From the NCBI RefSeq assembly GCF_000220395.1, contig NW_004086695.1, positions 1 to 24,107 on the forward strand: a stretch of DNA of 24,107 bases, read 5' to 3'. Below the pieces are notes generated by a model. That model was not told where the DNA came from and did no database searches. It saw nothing but the letters and a program-made list of their open reading frames with translations. This document shows, piece after piece, positions 11,529-22,145 of the stretch. The first letter of the stretch is position 1. Each line of letters begins with the position of its first letter. A program made the translations under genes and the position numbers. This stretch comes from Ichthyophthirius multifiliis. Its lineage: Eukaryota > Ciliophora > Oligohymenophorea > Hymenostomatida.

Positions 11529-12336
11529 TATATATATGTATATATGTATATATGTATATTTATGTATATTTATATATTATTTTATTCTTTATTATAGTTT
11601 TTTGACTACGATGAAAAGCTTATACATATAAAAAATATAATTTAAATTTAAAAAGTATAAGCTTAAAATAATGAATTAGATCCAAAAATAATCAAAGAAG
11701 AGTCAAACATAATTAAGGAAGAGCCAAACATAATTTATGAAGAGCCAAACATAATTAAAGAAGAATTAAACACAATTAAAGAAGAACCAAATATAATTAA
11801 AGAAGAGGAAAATACATTGTAGAAGAATAAATTATAGATAATGTAAACTAATAAGAAGAAAATAAAAGAAGTAAAAGTAATAAAAATAGATACAAATATA
11901 AACTAAAATTTGAATGATGAATAAAAATTAATTAGAAGGAAAGTATGCTTAAAAATACTTAAAATCTTAAATAATTTTCTTAATGATAATTATCTGAGTT
12001 AAATCTATGCAAATGCAATTGAAAAAAAAATAAGAGTTAAATATCCTTAAATGTGTCTAAATTATTAAAAATTATGCAAGAAACTAATTGATTTAATAAA
12101 ATAAAAAGTACTTAATTTTTTCTTTAATTTCTTTTACATTTTTTTTTTATTTTTTTCAGGAATTTAAAACTTGTAAAGACAACATTGAATAATATATAAA
12201 TTAATAAGATGAAGAAAATATAGAACTTATGTAAATTTAAGAAACTATTTAAAATATAGATTAATAAAAATAAAATTTAATTAACTTTTAATAATTATAA
12301 TAAAATTAAATTATTTGCTAAACAAACTTTTGTTGA
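10367..12336 (+). CDS. PWWP-domain chromatin protein with IBD/TFIIS-like helical regions (apparent frame break)
   Basis: Probable nuclear histone/DNA reader. Exons are 10367-10441, 10497-10576, 10651-10784, 10846 to about 11465, about 11598-12107 and 12160-12336. The first three introns (10442-10496, 10577-10650, 10785-10845) and the last (12108-12159) fit GT-AG and phase. Residues 8-75 are a PWWP domain: LNQLVYAKIQGYPWWPAI, then KKIEYFVNFIGHNSYSILNE and a helical end. A basic linker follows. After it, a helical stretch (IDQEFNQLFSTLIKQ..QIEIIINKISSFQ..LQQNIGTFLMCAQQ) recalls the LEDGF integrase-binding or TFIIS N-terminal fold. Six 7-residue repeats (IIKEEPN type) come next, then a segment like the TFIIS central domain (LIRRKVCLKILKIL..YANAIEKKI). 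The reading frame changes at a 12-A run (11104-11115), consistent with one missing A. The 11466 donor phase also disagrees with the obvious acceptor at 11597. The total is about 530 aa. The PWWP call is firm; the later domain matches are tentative. Confidence 0.78.
11466..11597. repeat. TA/TATG low-complexity intron of the PWWP gene
   Basis: A tract of TATATA and TATATATG units, with GT at 11466-11467 and TTATTATAG ending at 11597. It looks like an intron, although the phases of the flanking frames do not agree. An acceptor at 11661 would restore phase but would remove a coding-like stretch (FFDYDEKLIHIKN). Confidence 0.6.
11688..11813 (+). repeat. Six in-frame 21-nt repeats (IIKEEPN type)
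   Basis: Six tandem 21-base units inside exon 5 of the PWWP gene, each coding [I/T]I[K/Y]EExN. The variants end in EESN, EEPN, EEPN, EELN, EEPN and EEEN. Most differences are synonymous or conservative, and the unit keeps frame. Five of the six units contain IKEE, which fits the SUMO acceptor consensus (hydrophobic-K-x-E). Confidence 0.9.
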
Positions 12337-12650
12337 AAAATAATAAAACAAACATTTTTAATAAAGAAAAATAAAAAAAAAAACACATAAATAATTATTA
12401 ACTAAATAAAAAATAAAATTAATTTTTATAAAATAATGCATGTTAACTAAATAATATAAAAATTTACAAAATATACATATAATTATATATATATATAAAC
12501 TTATAAAAAACAAAATAAAAAATAGTTTTTGACAACGTTGTATTTTATATTATTTTCTTAAAACATTTATCAATTTATTTATAAATTTAAAAAAAATTAT
12601 TTTTATAAATAAATAAAAAAAAAACTTCCATATTTATAAAAAATAAAAAA
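12337..12650. other. Spacer with SF-assemblin promoter
   Basis: About 310 bases of A+T-rich DNA between the PWWP and SF-assemblin genes. The one distinctive block is a perfect 10-base palindrome, ACAACGTTGT, at 12532-12541, about 110 bases before the next ATG. Confidence 0.55.
12532..12541. promoter_or_regulatory. Palindrome ACAACGTTGT upstream of the SF-assemblin gene
   Basis: A perfect inverted repeat containing two opposed AACG cores, the kind of half-site bound by Myb-type factors. It stands out in otherwise almost pure A/T DNA. A regulatory role is inferred only from position and contrast. Confidence 0.3.
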
Positions 12651-13555
12651 ATGGAAAATACATAATAATACTTATTGACAAAAACAATTCCTTAATTAAC
12701 CTGCGAAAATTAAAAAGTCTAATAATTTAGCAATTAAGTGGATAAATTAAGGGATGATTTCGAAGATATGAAAAGAGCCAGAGAGGAGGCAAAAAAACAA
12801 TTGGAAGCAAAATTTTAAGATGTATATAGGTTTTTTTTTTTTTTTTTTGTGTGTGTAAATAATATATAAAAAAAAATAAAAGAAAAATTTAAAATACAAG
12901 AGAGTTTTAATAATCTGAAGCTAAAAGAATTAATGATACATTATTAGCATTTGATTCGAAATTCGAATCATTAATATAAATTGATAGAACGCATTTTTAA
13001 ACTTAACATGATAATCATAAGGCTGAAGTATTAGAAAGATTTAAAACAAACGAAGAATAGTTACATAATCTAGATATAAAAATAGACATAGAAAGAGAAG
13101 AAAGAATAAAATAATCAGAAGAAGCACTAAGGGAAACAAGATAATAACTATCATGTATTATATATTATTTTTAACTAAAAAATAAAAAATAAAAAATAGA
13201 ACTATTTATTATTATAAATAATGAAAAAATCGATCGAGTATAAAAAGAAAAAGAAATATTAAGAAAATTAGACGACCATGTATTTTTTATTTCATAAATT
13301 TTAGATAAAGGAAAAACATAAAGAATTTTATAAACAAAAGATTTAAGAAATCATATAGATTTTGAAATAAAAATACAAAGAAAATATAATGAAGATTTCC
13401 ATATAAAAACTATTGATGAATTTAAACATGTCATTAATAGTATATAATTAGAAATGGATAATAGATTTGATCATTAAAATTAAAATTTAGATAATTTATC
13501 GAAATTAGTTAAAATAATGTAGGATACTTTAAAGGTTATCGGAAAAGATAGTTGA
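12651..13555 (+). CDS. SF-assemblin/beta-giardin family protein
   Basis: Coiled-coil protein of the family that builds striated rootlet fibres at basal bodies. Exons 12651-12829, 12901-13154 and 13200-13555 (introns 12830-12900 and 13155-13199, phases 2 and 1) give 262 aa, a usual size for the family. A short non-helical head with Gln and Thr precedes an almost unbroken charged heptad region. Its segments include VDKLRDDFEDMKRAREEAKK, SEAKRINDTLLAFDSKFESL, IDIEREERIKQSEEALRETR and VQKEKEILRKLDDHV. The tail is DTLKVIGKDS. The DFEDMKRAREEAKKQLEAKF start and the ERERR-type central part match the family pattern. The first intron opens with an 18-base T run and GTGTGTG. A generic coiled-coil protein is the alternative. 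Confidence 0.8.
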
Positions 13556-14095
13556 TATATATTATTATTATACTAATTTTTTATTTTTGTTAATTAAAAA
13601 ATAATTATTTGAAAATTATTAATAGAAAAAATAGAAAAGGGAAATTAATTATTTTTAATAATAAATATATTTTAAATTGATTAGAAAAAAAAAAAAAATT
13701 TTATTTTTATTTTTTATTAATAAATAAAAAAAAATTTATATAATCTTTAATTTAATAAAATAAAAAAAAAAAATTATAAAGATTATTTTATTTAACTTTA
13801 ATTTAATTTTTATTTATAATAAATATATTTATATTTAATATTTTAGAATAAATTATTTTTTAGGTTACTCAATATAAAAAATTCAAACTTAATAAAATAA
13901 AATTAAAACTTCTAAAAAAATAGATAAAAAACTAAACTAAACGAGAAATCAATGAAAATTAAAACACAGAAGCTAATAATAATAGCAAAAAAAAAAAAAA
14001 AATGTTAAAATAATATATATATATATATGTGTGTAAAATAAAAGTAAATAATAAAATAATATATTTTAATAAAAAATCATACTATTTAAAAAATA
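13556..14095. other. Spacer, no gene seen
   Basis: About 540 bases of A+T-rich DNA between the SF-assemblin and thiamine pyrophosphokinase genes. It has long A runs near 13690 and 13990 and a TA/TG run near 14012-14035. It probably contains the 3' UTR of the first gene and the promoter of the second. Confidence 0.55.
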
Positions 14096-14890
14096 ATGTA
14101 AAAATAAGTAAAAATCATTGATAATTAATTCCTATAACAAGATTTTATTAAAACTGATCAATCCATTTTCTATATAACAATAATCTTAAATCGTCCTCAA
14201 ACTCTTCCTATCTTATAAAGGCTTTAAAAAATAACCGACTTACTAATATGTGCTGATGGAGGAGCTAATCGCTTATATGACCTTCCCGAAATTCGCTAAT
14301 AATTCATTCCAAACGCAATAGTTGGAGATTTAGATAGTTTATAAGAAACAGTGAAAAATTTTTACATTTAAAAAAATGTAAAAATATAAAGATATGAAGG
14401 ATAAGATGACACAGATTTAGAAAAATCAATAAACTTTTTATTCGAGAATTAGTTTTTAGGATATATTGAAAAAAAAAAAGTTTAAATTACTATAACAGGT
14501 GCTTTTGGAGGAAGACTAGATCAAACAATAAGCAATTTATCTAATTTAGTAAAAATAAATAAAGTCTTTATTGAAAAAAATGTCTTTTAAAGCTTCAATA
14601 TTACAATGATGGATGAATTTTCTATTGCAACATGTCTTCTTCCAGGAAAATATTATTATAAAAAGGCTAAAGGTTACGAATATTGTAAAGGCGTCGGTAT
14701 AATCCCTTTAGGAAACTTTAATAACTCTAAAATTAATACTAGGGGATTTAAATGGGAGTTAAGTGGATATTAATTTGAGTTTGGTAACTTTATAAGCACA
14801 TCTAATGAGTTTTAAGAAGATTTTGATGGCATTCCTTTTGTAGAAAATGAAGGTATTGTTTTTTTAACTACATCTATTTAAGAATTATGA
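14096..14890 (+). CDS. TPK1: Thiamine pyrophosphokinase (thiamine diphosphokinase)
   Basis: Transfers a pyrophosphoryl group from ATP to thiamine, making the cofactor thiamine diphosphate; cytosolic in eukaryotes. An intronless frame of 264 aa (human TPK1 has 243). Near the start are ITIILNRP and ICADGGANRLYD (ADGGANR 53-59). The metal/ATP-binding motifs follow: VGDLDS (76-81) and DDTDLEK (104-110), then TGAFGGRLDQ (134-143). The C-terminal thiamine-binding domain shows LLPGKYYY, GVGIIPLG, TRGFKWEL and FISTSNE, in the same order as in animal and yeast enzymes. All acidic active-site motifs are present. The start is the first ATG in frame after the spacer; the 20 residues before the conserved beta-strand are rich in Gln/Lys. 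No frame breaks were seen. Confidence 0.95.
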
Positions 14891-15224
14891 TTATTTTTTA
14901 TTAATATAAATTTTTAATTTAATTTTATATAATTTTATTTAATTTATATATTTAATTTAAATAATTAATAAATTTAATACCATATTAAATAAAAAAAATA
15001 AATTTATGAATAAAATAATATATATTTATATATTTATTTATATATTTATATATTTTATATTTATATATTTATCTATTTTTTTTTATATATATAAGTATAA
15101 TTTATACAATAATTTCCTTATAGGAAAACAATCATTTTTATTTTTATTATTTATTATAATTTTATAATATATCACATTTTTAATTTTTATTCATTATTTT
15201 TGAAAAACATATACAATATATATT
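14891..15224. other. Spacer, no gene seen
   Basis: About 330 bases made mainly of TTTATATA-type low-complexity DNA between two plus-strand genes. No recognisable element was found. Confidence 0.55.
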
Positions 15225-15914
15225 ATGGAAAATATTCTTAAATAAATAGAAACATAAATAATTTTACATAAATAATAAAATAAATACTTAAATTTAAATG
15301 AATAATTAATATTTCCTCATGGATTAGATGGTTTACATATATGGGAAGCGGGCATTACATTAGCCCGTTACATAATCTTAAACCCCCATTTTTTTTATTA
15401 AAAGAAAGTATTAGAATTGGGAACAGGAGTAGGAATAGGCGGATTATCAATATTAAAATTTTGCGAAAGTTAAGAAGTACACATGACAGATTATAATGAT
15501 AAAATATTACAAAACGCACTTAATAATGTAAATAAAAATGGAATATAATAAAAAAATCATAAGATTTATAATTTAGATTGGTTTAATTATTAATAATTTG
15601 ATGAGAAATTTGACGTTATTATTGGATCTGACATTATTTATGCAGGTGCTCCTCTAAAAGAATTATATATGTTAATATGCAAATGCTTAAACTTAAATGG
15701 AAAAGCTTATATAATAATTCCTTCTTAAAGATTTAAAGGAGAAACCTTTATTAATATTGTTTAAGATTTTGGGGAATTTTAAATTGAGAAATTCGATTTA
15801 AATGATAAAATTTATTAAGAATCTCCACTATTAGATGAAAATTTGGGATTTAAAAATTATCCAGGTATTAAAGAGTTATAATTTTGGGTTTACGTTTTTA
15901 CTAAAATTGTTTGA
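15225..15914 (+). CDS. METTL21/FAM86-type protein methyltransferase (Methyltransf_16)
   Basis: An intronless 229-aa class I S-adenosylmethionine-dependent methyltransferase. The order of motifs is that of the seven-beta-strand lysine methyltransferases. First come the family signature GLHIWEAGITLARYI (W40-E41), then motif I VLELGTGVGIGGLSIL (62-77) and the second acidic strand MTDYN (88-91). LDW (117-119), the DxxY-type signature GSDIIYAG (DIIY 136-139) and the last strands KAYIIIPSQR and LQFWVYVFTKIV complete the set. Members of this group modify lysines of chaperones, elongation factors or calmodulin; the substrate here cannot be told from sequence. The ATG is the first in frame and leaves a short Gln/Asn-rich leader. 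The gene lies between thiamine pyrophosphokinase and XRN1 with separate spacers. Confidence 0.88.
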
Positions 15915-16559
15915 ATTTAATAATAAATATACTTCCTATTTAAATTTAATATTTGGAATATTATAACTAAAATAAATAAATTTATTTTTATAAAGAAAAT
16001 ATTAAATTAATTTTTTTTTATTATATAATATATTTTTGAAAAATAATTATTTTTATATATATATTGTAATATAATAATATATATGTATATTTAATTTTAA
16101 TAAATAGATTGTTTTAAAATATATCATAATGATATATTTTTTTTTACAAATAATTTTTAAAATAAAAAAAAAAAAAAAAATTATTAATATATAAGTATAT
16201 GAATTTTATGTTGAAAATAATATTTAAGAAAAATTTCTTAATAATTTAAACACAATCAATTATAAATTATAAAAATATAGATTAAAAAAATAAAAAATAT
16301 ATAGATATATAGATATATAATATATATATATATATATTATTATTTTTTATATATTTATTTATATGAATATAAATAAAATAATTAATTTATCTATAACACA
16401 CTCTCTTTTCTTTAAATAAGAAAAATAAAGAAAAAAAATATATTAATCACGATATATATATATTAAAAAGAAAATAAACTTTTTTTTAAAAACAAATTAA
16501 ATAAAAATTATTAAAGTATCTTATTATATAAAAAAAAATTAAATAAAATAAATAATTAT
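15915..16559. other. Spacer with XRN1 promoter, no gene seen
   Basis: About 650 bases, very A+T-rich, with TA runs near 16310-16340 and a slightly C-richer patch (ACACACTCTCTTTTC) near 16397-16411. No open frame with protein-like composition and no RNA gene were seen. Confidence 0.55.
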
Positions 16560-19500
16560 ATGGGAGTTCCAGGATTTTATTCGTGGCTATCGCGTCGATA
16601 TCCATTAATAGTAAACTAACTAAATTCAAAACTAGACGTACCATACATAGATTGCTTTTATCTTGACATGAACGGTTTAATATATAAATGTACTAAAGAG
16701 GAAGACACTGTCTTTAAAGATTTACTTTTACAAAAGAACATGTAAGAAATATTTACATTAATATTCAATTATATAGATGAAATGGTAAACCTAGTTTAAC
16801 CAAAAAAAGTGCTTTATTTATTTTTAGATGGACCCGCTCCTCGTGCTAAATAGAATTAATAAAGGACCAGAAGATTTTTATCTGCCAAATCACATAAAGA
16901 CCTAAATAATTCATTAAAAAATTGTGGTATATTAGCCGAAAATTAAACCATGTAGAATAATGCAATATCTACAGGAACTACTTTTATGCATGAATTAAAT
17001 TAATAGATTTAATTTTATATAAAAAATAAATTCAAGTAAGATCCTTAATGGAAAAACCTCGAAGTATTCTTTAGTGGATCTAATGTTCCAGGAGAAGGAG
17101 AACATAAAATCATTAATTTCATGCATTAGTATTGCTCTTCAGATAATTATGACCCTTCTACTACACATTGTATATATGGAGTTGATGCTGATCTAATTAT
17201 GTTAGGATTATCAACTCATATTAAATATGTTTCTATTTTAAGAGAAGAAATGAGACATATACCTAATGTAAAATAATTTATATAAAATAAATATTTATTT
17301 TTATTTATATATACATATTAAAATTAATAATTAAATAAAAAGATAAGTAAAGCAGCTAAAAGAGAAATATAAATAAATCAGTTTTAAATAATTTATTTAA
17401 ATATAGTACGTGAGTATTTAGATTTAGAATATAAATAATTACAAGGAGAAATGAAAAATTTAAAATATGACATTGAAAATATAATAGATGATTTCCTACT
17501 TATATGCTTTTTTATTGGAAATGATTTTATTCCAAGACTTTATTGCTTTAATATACGAGAAGGATAATTCGAAATTCTCATTTAAATTTATAAAAACTAC
17601 ATAAAAGAAGCAAAAGAATATTTAAATAACATGGGATATATAAATTGGAAAGGAATGTATGAATTAATAAAATAAATATCTAATTATGAGAAAGAATTTA
17701 TTGGTGACAAAGCTGATGAATGCACAAAAGAATATAATAGATAATTAAAAGGACAAGAAGGAGAAGATAGTAATATAAATATAAATATTAATATTATTAT
17801 TTTATATAGATTTTAATGTTGATGATATTAACAAAGATAAGGAATCAAATAATAATAAATAAAACGAAAATACATTCTAATAAGAATACGACAATATAAT
17901 TATAGATTAATAAAAAAATGTCTTTAAAGAAATTAATAAAGAAAAAAAATTTCTTGAAGATATCTAAATTCTATATAATACAGAAGCTGACGGATTTTAA
18001 GCCAGAACATATTATTATAAGGAAAAACTACAACTCGATTTTTCTAATTCTTAGCATTTTAAAGTTTTAGATAATCTTATAACAAAATATATTGAAGGTT
18101 TATAATTTGTCCTTTTATATTATTATAAAGGAGTTCCTTCCTGGAGTTGGTACTATCCTTTTTATTATGCCCCTATGTCTGCTGATATATCTTTATATAT
18201 AGAATATAAGTAATCTATATTATCATAAACAATCAAATTCGACTTATCTTAACCTTATTAGCCAATGAAATAATTAATGTGTATAATACATCCTGAAAAT
18301 GCCAGTTATTAATAAATATTCATATATATAAAGATTCATAATTTATTATATATATTTATATATAAATATAGGTCTTTTACCTCCAAAAATTGCTTAATTA
18401 TTAACTGATTAAACTAATTCTCCATTAAGAAATCCTATAGACTATTATCCTGAAGAATATCGCATAGACCCATATGGAGGTGTTTTTGCTCATGAATATA
18501 TAGTCGTTTTGCCTTTTATGGAGTAGGAATTAATCGAAAAAGTCTATAATAGTATTAATTGGGATTCTGAAATAAGCCCTGAAGATATCTAAAGGAATCT
18601 TTTTGGCAGAAATCTTAAATTTTCCTATAATGAAAATTCTCCTTTATTATAAGTTAAATCAATTTTACCTTTATATTATTCAGATTTCGAAGTCCATATT
18701 GATATATAAGAATTCGATATTGACAAAATCTATAAACCTCCCAAAAACGAGTCACAAAACGCCAAAACTTCCCGTTTCCCTTCCTTATATGCTAAAAAAA
18801 TAGTTCAATCCACCCTTAAAAAAACTGAGAAAGGCCAAAGACTATTCCTTACTCTCGAAAGCGAGGTTACTGACATTCTCTTATCCAAAAAGTATCAAAC
18901 AGACTATTATTTTAATTACCCAAACTGCTAAAAATGCGAACTAATTGGTATAATATCTAAAGATTCTCTCAAAGTAATAAAAAAAGTGCCTTTGATTCCT
19001 ATTTTAGATGCCCAAAATTACTGCAAAGACGACCATCATTAATTTTACTAAAAACTTAACGATGAAACAACTTTCCAAATGTAAAAGAAAGGCATAATAT
19101 TATCCTAAGAACACCCTATACATTCAATCGTTCGTTTCTATGAGTCAAACCAAAGATATCAAAGTGGAAAAGTAGTCGAAAATAAATTAAAATTCTAAGA
19201 ATAATACGTCCCATTAGAATTAATAATGACCGAACCGAAAATCGAGAAGATTAAATAAGTTAAAAAATACACGAAAACAACCGAAGAATTCAAAGAAAAT
19301 ATGCTTGTTTTAATCGCTTCTCCTGATCGATAAATAGACGGTTGTTTAGCCAAAATTATAGAATTTTAAAAAATCAAAAATAATTATTCTCCCGTTTAAT
19401 TAAAAGTGTAAATTCTTAATAAACCCCTCTATTTAATCTACTCAAAAGAAAAATTCTGCCAATATACTTAAAATAAGGAATCTTTTTATACTCTATACTT

Positions 19501-21130
19501 TGCATGTGAAAGACTATAGACTTAACCTGAATTTCTATTAGAATTATTAGATTCTTTGCCTATTTTTATCGATAATAACCTATATTCGGCTTCAAAACTT
19601 CCCAAAATACTCGATATAGGCTTAAATATTATCAAAAGGGCTAAAGGATAGATAGTTCCTGAATTAGTACATGTACCTGAAGCTAAAATAAACGCTTAAG
19701 GTAAGGATAAATACACTTAATATAACAAACTTTCATTAAGTGAAAAAATACTGGACCTTTTAGTAGAATATAAGAAGAAATGCAAAAATATTTTTCATAC
19801 AATTTCTCTATATTAAAAAGCGAAAATGCAATAAGGAATAAAAGCAAGAATTTCAGTTAAAGACTTATTCCCAGAATCAAAAGACGGAAATATAGAATGT
19901 GTAAAACTCTATATTTGGCTAATGCAAAAGGAAGAATCTTAATATACTATGTCCTCTTTATTTTCTTAAGTAATTCATAAGGAAAACATATATTAAATAG
20001 TTTAAGATTACGATAAATTAAATAATAATTAATAAATATAATTAAATAATTAGATTATAATAGATCCTAATTTTGCCATTCCTGCTAATTATGATGCTCC
20101 TGCTAAATTATTCTTTGAAAAATAACCTCATTATCATAGTTTGGGTGATCATGTTAGATATATAGGCACTTTTGGCGTCAAAACTGCACCATTTGGTCTA
20201 AATGGAATTGTTGTGGGTATTATAGATGATAAATTTGAAGTAGTATTTGAAAAGCCATTTGTTGGAGGAAATAATTTGGGCGGAAGATGTCCTCCATAGA
20301 GAGGTTTGTTAGTGGAATTCGATGAAATTTATAACTTGTAGGGTTGGGGCAAATTAACGAGAAAAAAAGATGAAGGAAATGACTAAAGTAAAGGCTGGGA
20401 TGGATCCATTTGCTATTTTTACCCTAAATTCGAAAGGCCTATAGATAAAGATGATTTATAAAAAAATAGTAATGTAATTTATTAAAAGAAAACAATAAAA
20501 GAAGAAGATAAATAAAATAACAAAAATACTACATAAGAAGATAATATTAAAATTTAAGAATAATAACAAATAATATAGAAAACAGAAGAACATTAAATTC
20601 CAAAAAAAGAAGAACCTATGAATATTTTAGACTCATCGGAAATAGAAAAACAAATGTATTTATAATAAATTAAAACAATTAAAGTTGAAGACCTTGAAAA
20701 ACAAATGGAAAATAATGTAGAAGTTAAAAAAAAAGAAAAGAAAAAAATTAAAATATCAAAGCCTTTTATACCAGATGAAAACTAAGATTTTAAATGTATT
20801 TAAAATATTTCTAATGAAGAAAATATTTAAAAAAAAGAGGAAGAAAAAAAATATGAAAATAATAAAGAAGATAGAAAGGAGGAAAAAAAAGAATAAAATA
20901 TTTAATAAAAAAATAATTAATTTAATAATCTTAATATTTAATAATACTAAATGTATTAATATTACTTACAATTATAAATAGAAAATTATCAAAAATAAAT
21001 AAAATAGTAAAACTAAGAAGAAGAGGCACAAATATTCGATATTGCATAATATGAAAAAAATAATGAAGATGTAACATTTGAAGATTTAGAAAAATAATAT
21101 TTATAATCTAAAATAAATGAAAAAAAATGA
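16560..21130 (+). CDS. XRN1: 5'-3' exoribonuclease XRN1
   Basis: Degrades decapped mRNA from the 5' monophosphate end, in the cytoplasm. Exons 16560-17267, 17343-17769, 17810-18304 and 18372-21130 give 1462 aa in one frame; the introns (75, 40 and 67 nt) are phases 0, 1 and 1. The N-terminus [15 protein letters not shown] is the family start. Catalytic acidic residues are all in place: LDMNG (D36), [20 protein letters not shown] (D90), NVPGEGEHK (E179, E181), [10 protein letters not shown] (D209, D211) and GNDFIPRL (D297). [20 protein letters not shown] and [19 protein letters not shown] of the second conserved region follow. Later come an SH3-like domain ([14 protein letters not shown]) and [19 protein letters not shown]. 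The length and these C-terminal domains favour XRN1 over nuclear XRN2/Rat1. From about 20440 the protein becomes a Lys/Glu/Gln-rich tail. An acidic Asn-rich insert (about 17810-17960) splits the two conserved nuclease blocks. Confidence 0.96.
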
Positions 21131-21972
21131 TTAAAATTAATATATAATTATTTTTATATTTATAAACTTTTTTAATATTTTTTTTAAACAAAAAAAACAT
21201 AAATACATAAATATAATTAAAATTAAATTACATAAAATATCAATATTTACAATAAATATATTTAAAAAAATATTAAAATTTGATTTAATATTTGATAATA
21301 AATTAAAAAAAATTAAAATAAATAAGCATTAACAATTATAAAAATCTTTTAATATTTTATAATTATAATAAAAATTCTAATATATCTTTATTTTATATTA
21401 TTTATATAAATAAATATATTAATTAGATAAAAAAATATTTAAATATATTTTTATCTTATATATGAATAAAGTCAAATTATAATGATAAAAAATATAATAG
21501 ATATAAAAAATATTTAAAATATTCTTTATTATATAAAAATAAATATTTTTATAAACATATATTTTATTTGTTTAATGATTTTCCGTTATCATATGAAAAT
21601 ATTATAATTAATTCATATACAATTATTTTAATGTTAATAAAAATTATTTCATCAAATATAATATATAAAATGATAAATTTTATAGAATAAATTATTAAAA
21701 TTATATTTATAAGTAAAATATAAAAACAAAAAAATTGTTTGTGATTAGACAGATTAAATCAATAAATATAAAATTGTAATATTCATTAAAATAAGTAAGT
21801 CATATCCTTTTTATAGAAGAGAAATAATAGATAAAATTAAATTAAATTCTAACATTAATAAATTGAATAATAAAAATATAATTAAAAAAAAAATATCAAT
21901 AAAAAAAAATATTAAAATTTTTGTTTATTTAATTAGGTATAAAAAAAAATTATAAATATTATTATAAAAATA

Positions 21973-22024
<52 letters not shown>

Positions 22025-22145
22025 CATTTAATATTTTTATATTTTACTAAATAAATATTAATATAAATTTAAAAAAAAGTAAAATTTGATAAGATATTAT
22101 TAATAAAAAATAATTACATTTAAAATAAAAAAAATTTATAAAAAA
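21131..22145. other. Spacer between XRN1 and eIF3L, no gene seen
   Basis: About 1 kb of A+T-rich DNA. The main landmark is a long AT dinucleotide run at 21976-22022; a small G/C-richer patch (GTCATATCCTTTTTATAGAAG) lies near 21798-21818. No protein-like frame or RNA gene was recognised. Confidence 0.55.
21976..22022. repeat. (AT)n tract
   Basis: A nearly perfect AT dinucleotide run of about 47 bases in the spacer upstream of eIF3L. It is the longest simple repeat in the window and probably variable in length. Confidence 0.9.

Noticed and set aside
13280-13304. Possible 25-nt GT-AG intron in the SF-assemblin gene
   Set aside because: Removing it would shift out of the frame that holds the charged heptad pattern to the end; unspliced reading is continuous.
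18603-20981. Short plus-strand frames at 18603-18803 and 20775-20981
   Set aside because: Both lie out of frame inside the continuous XRN1 coding exon.
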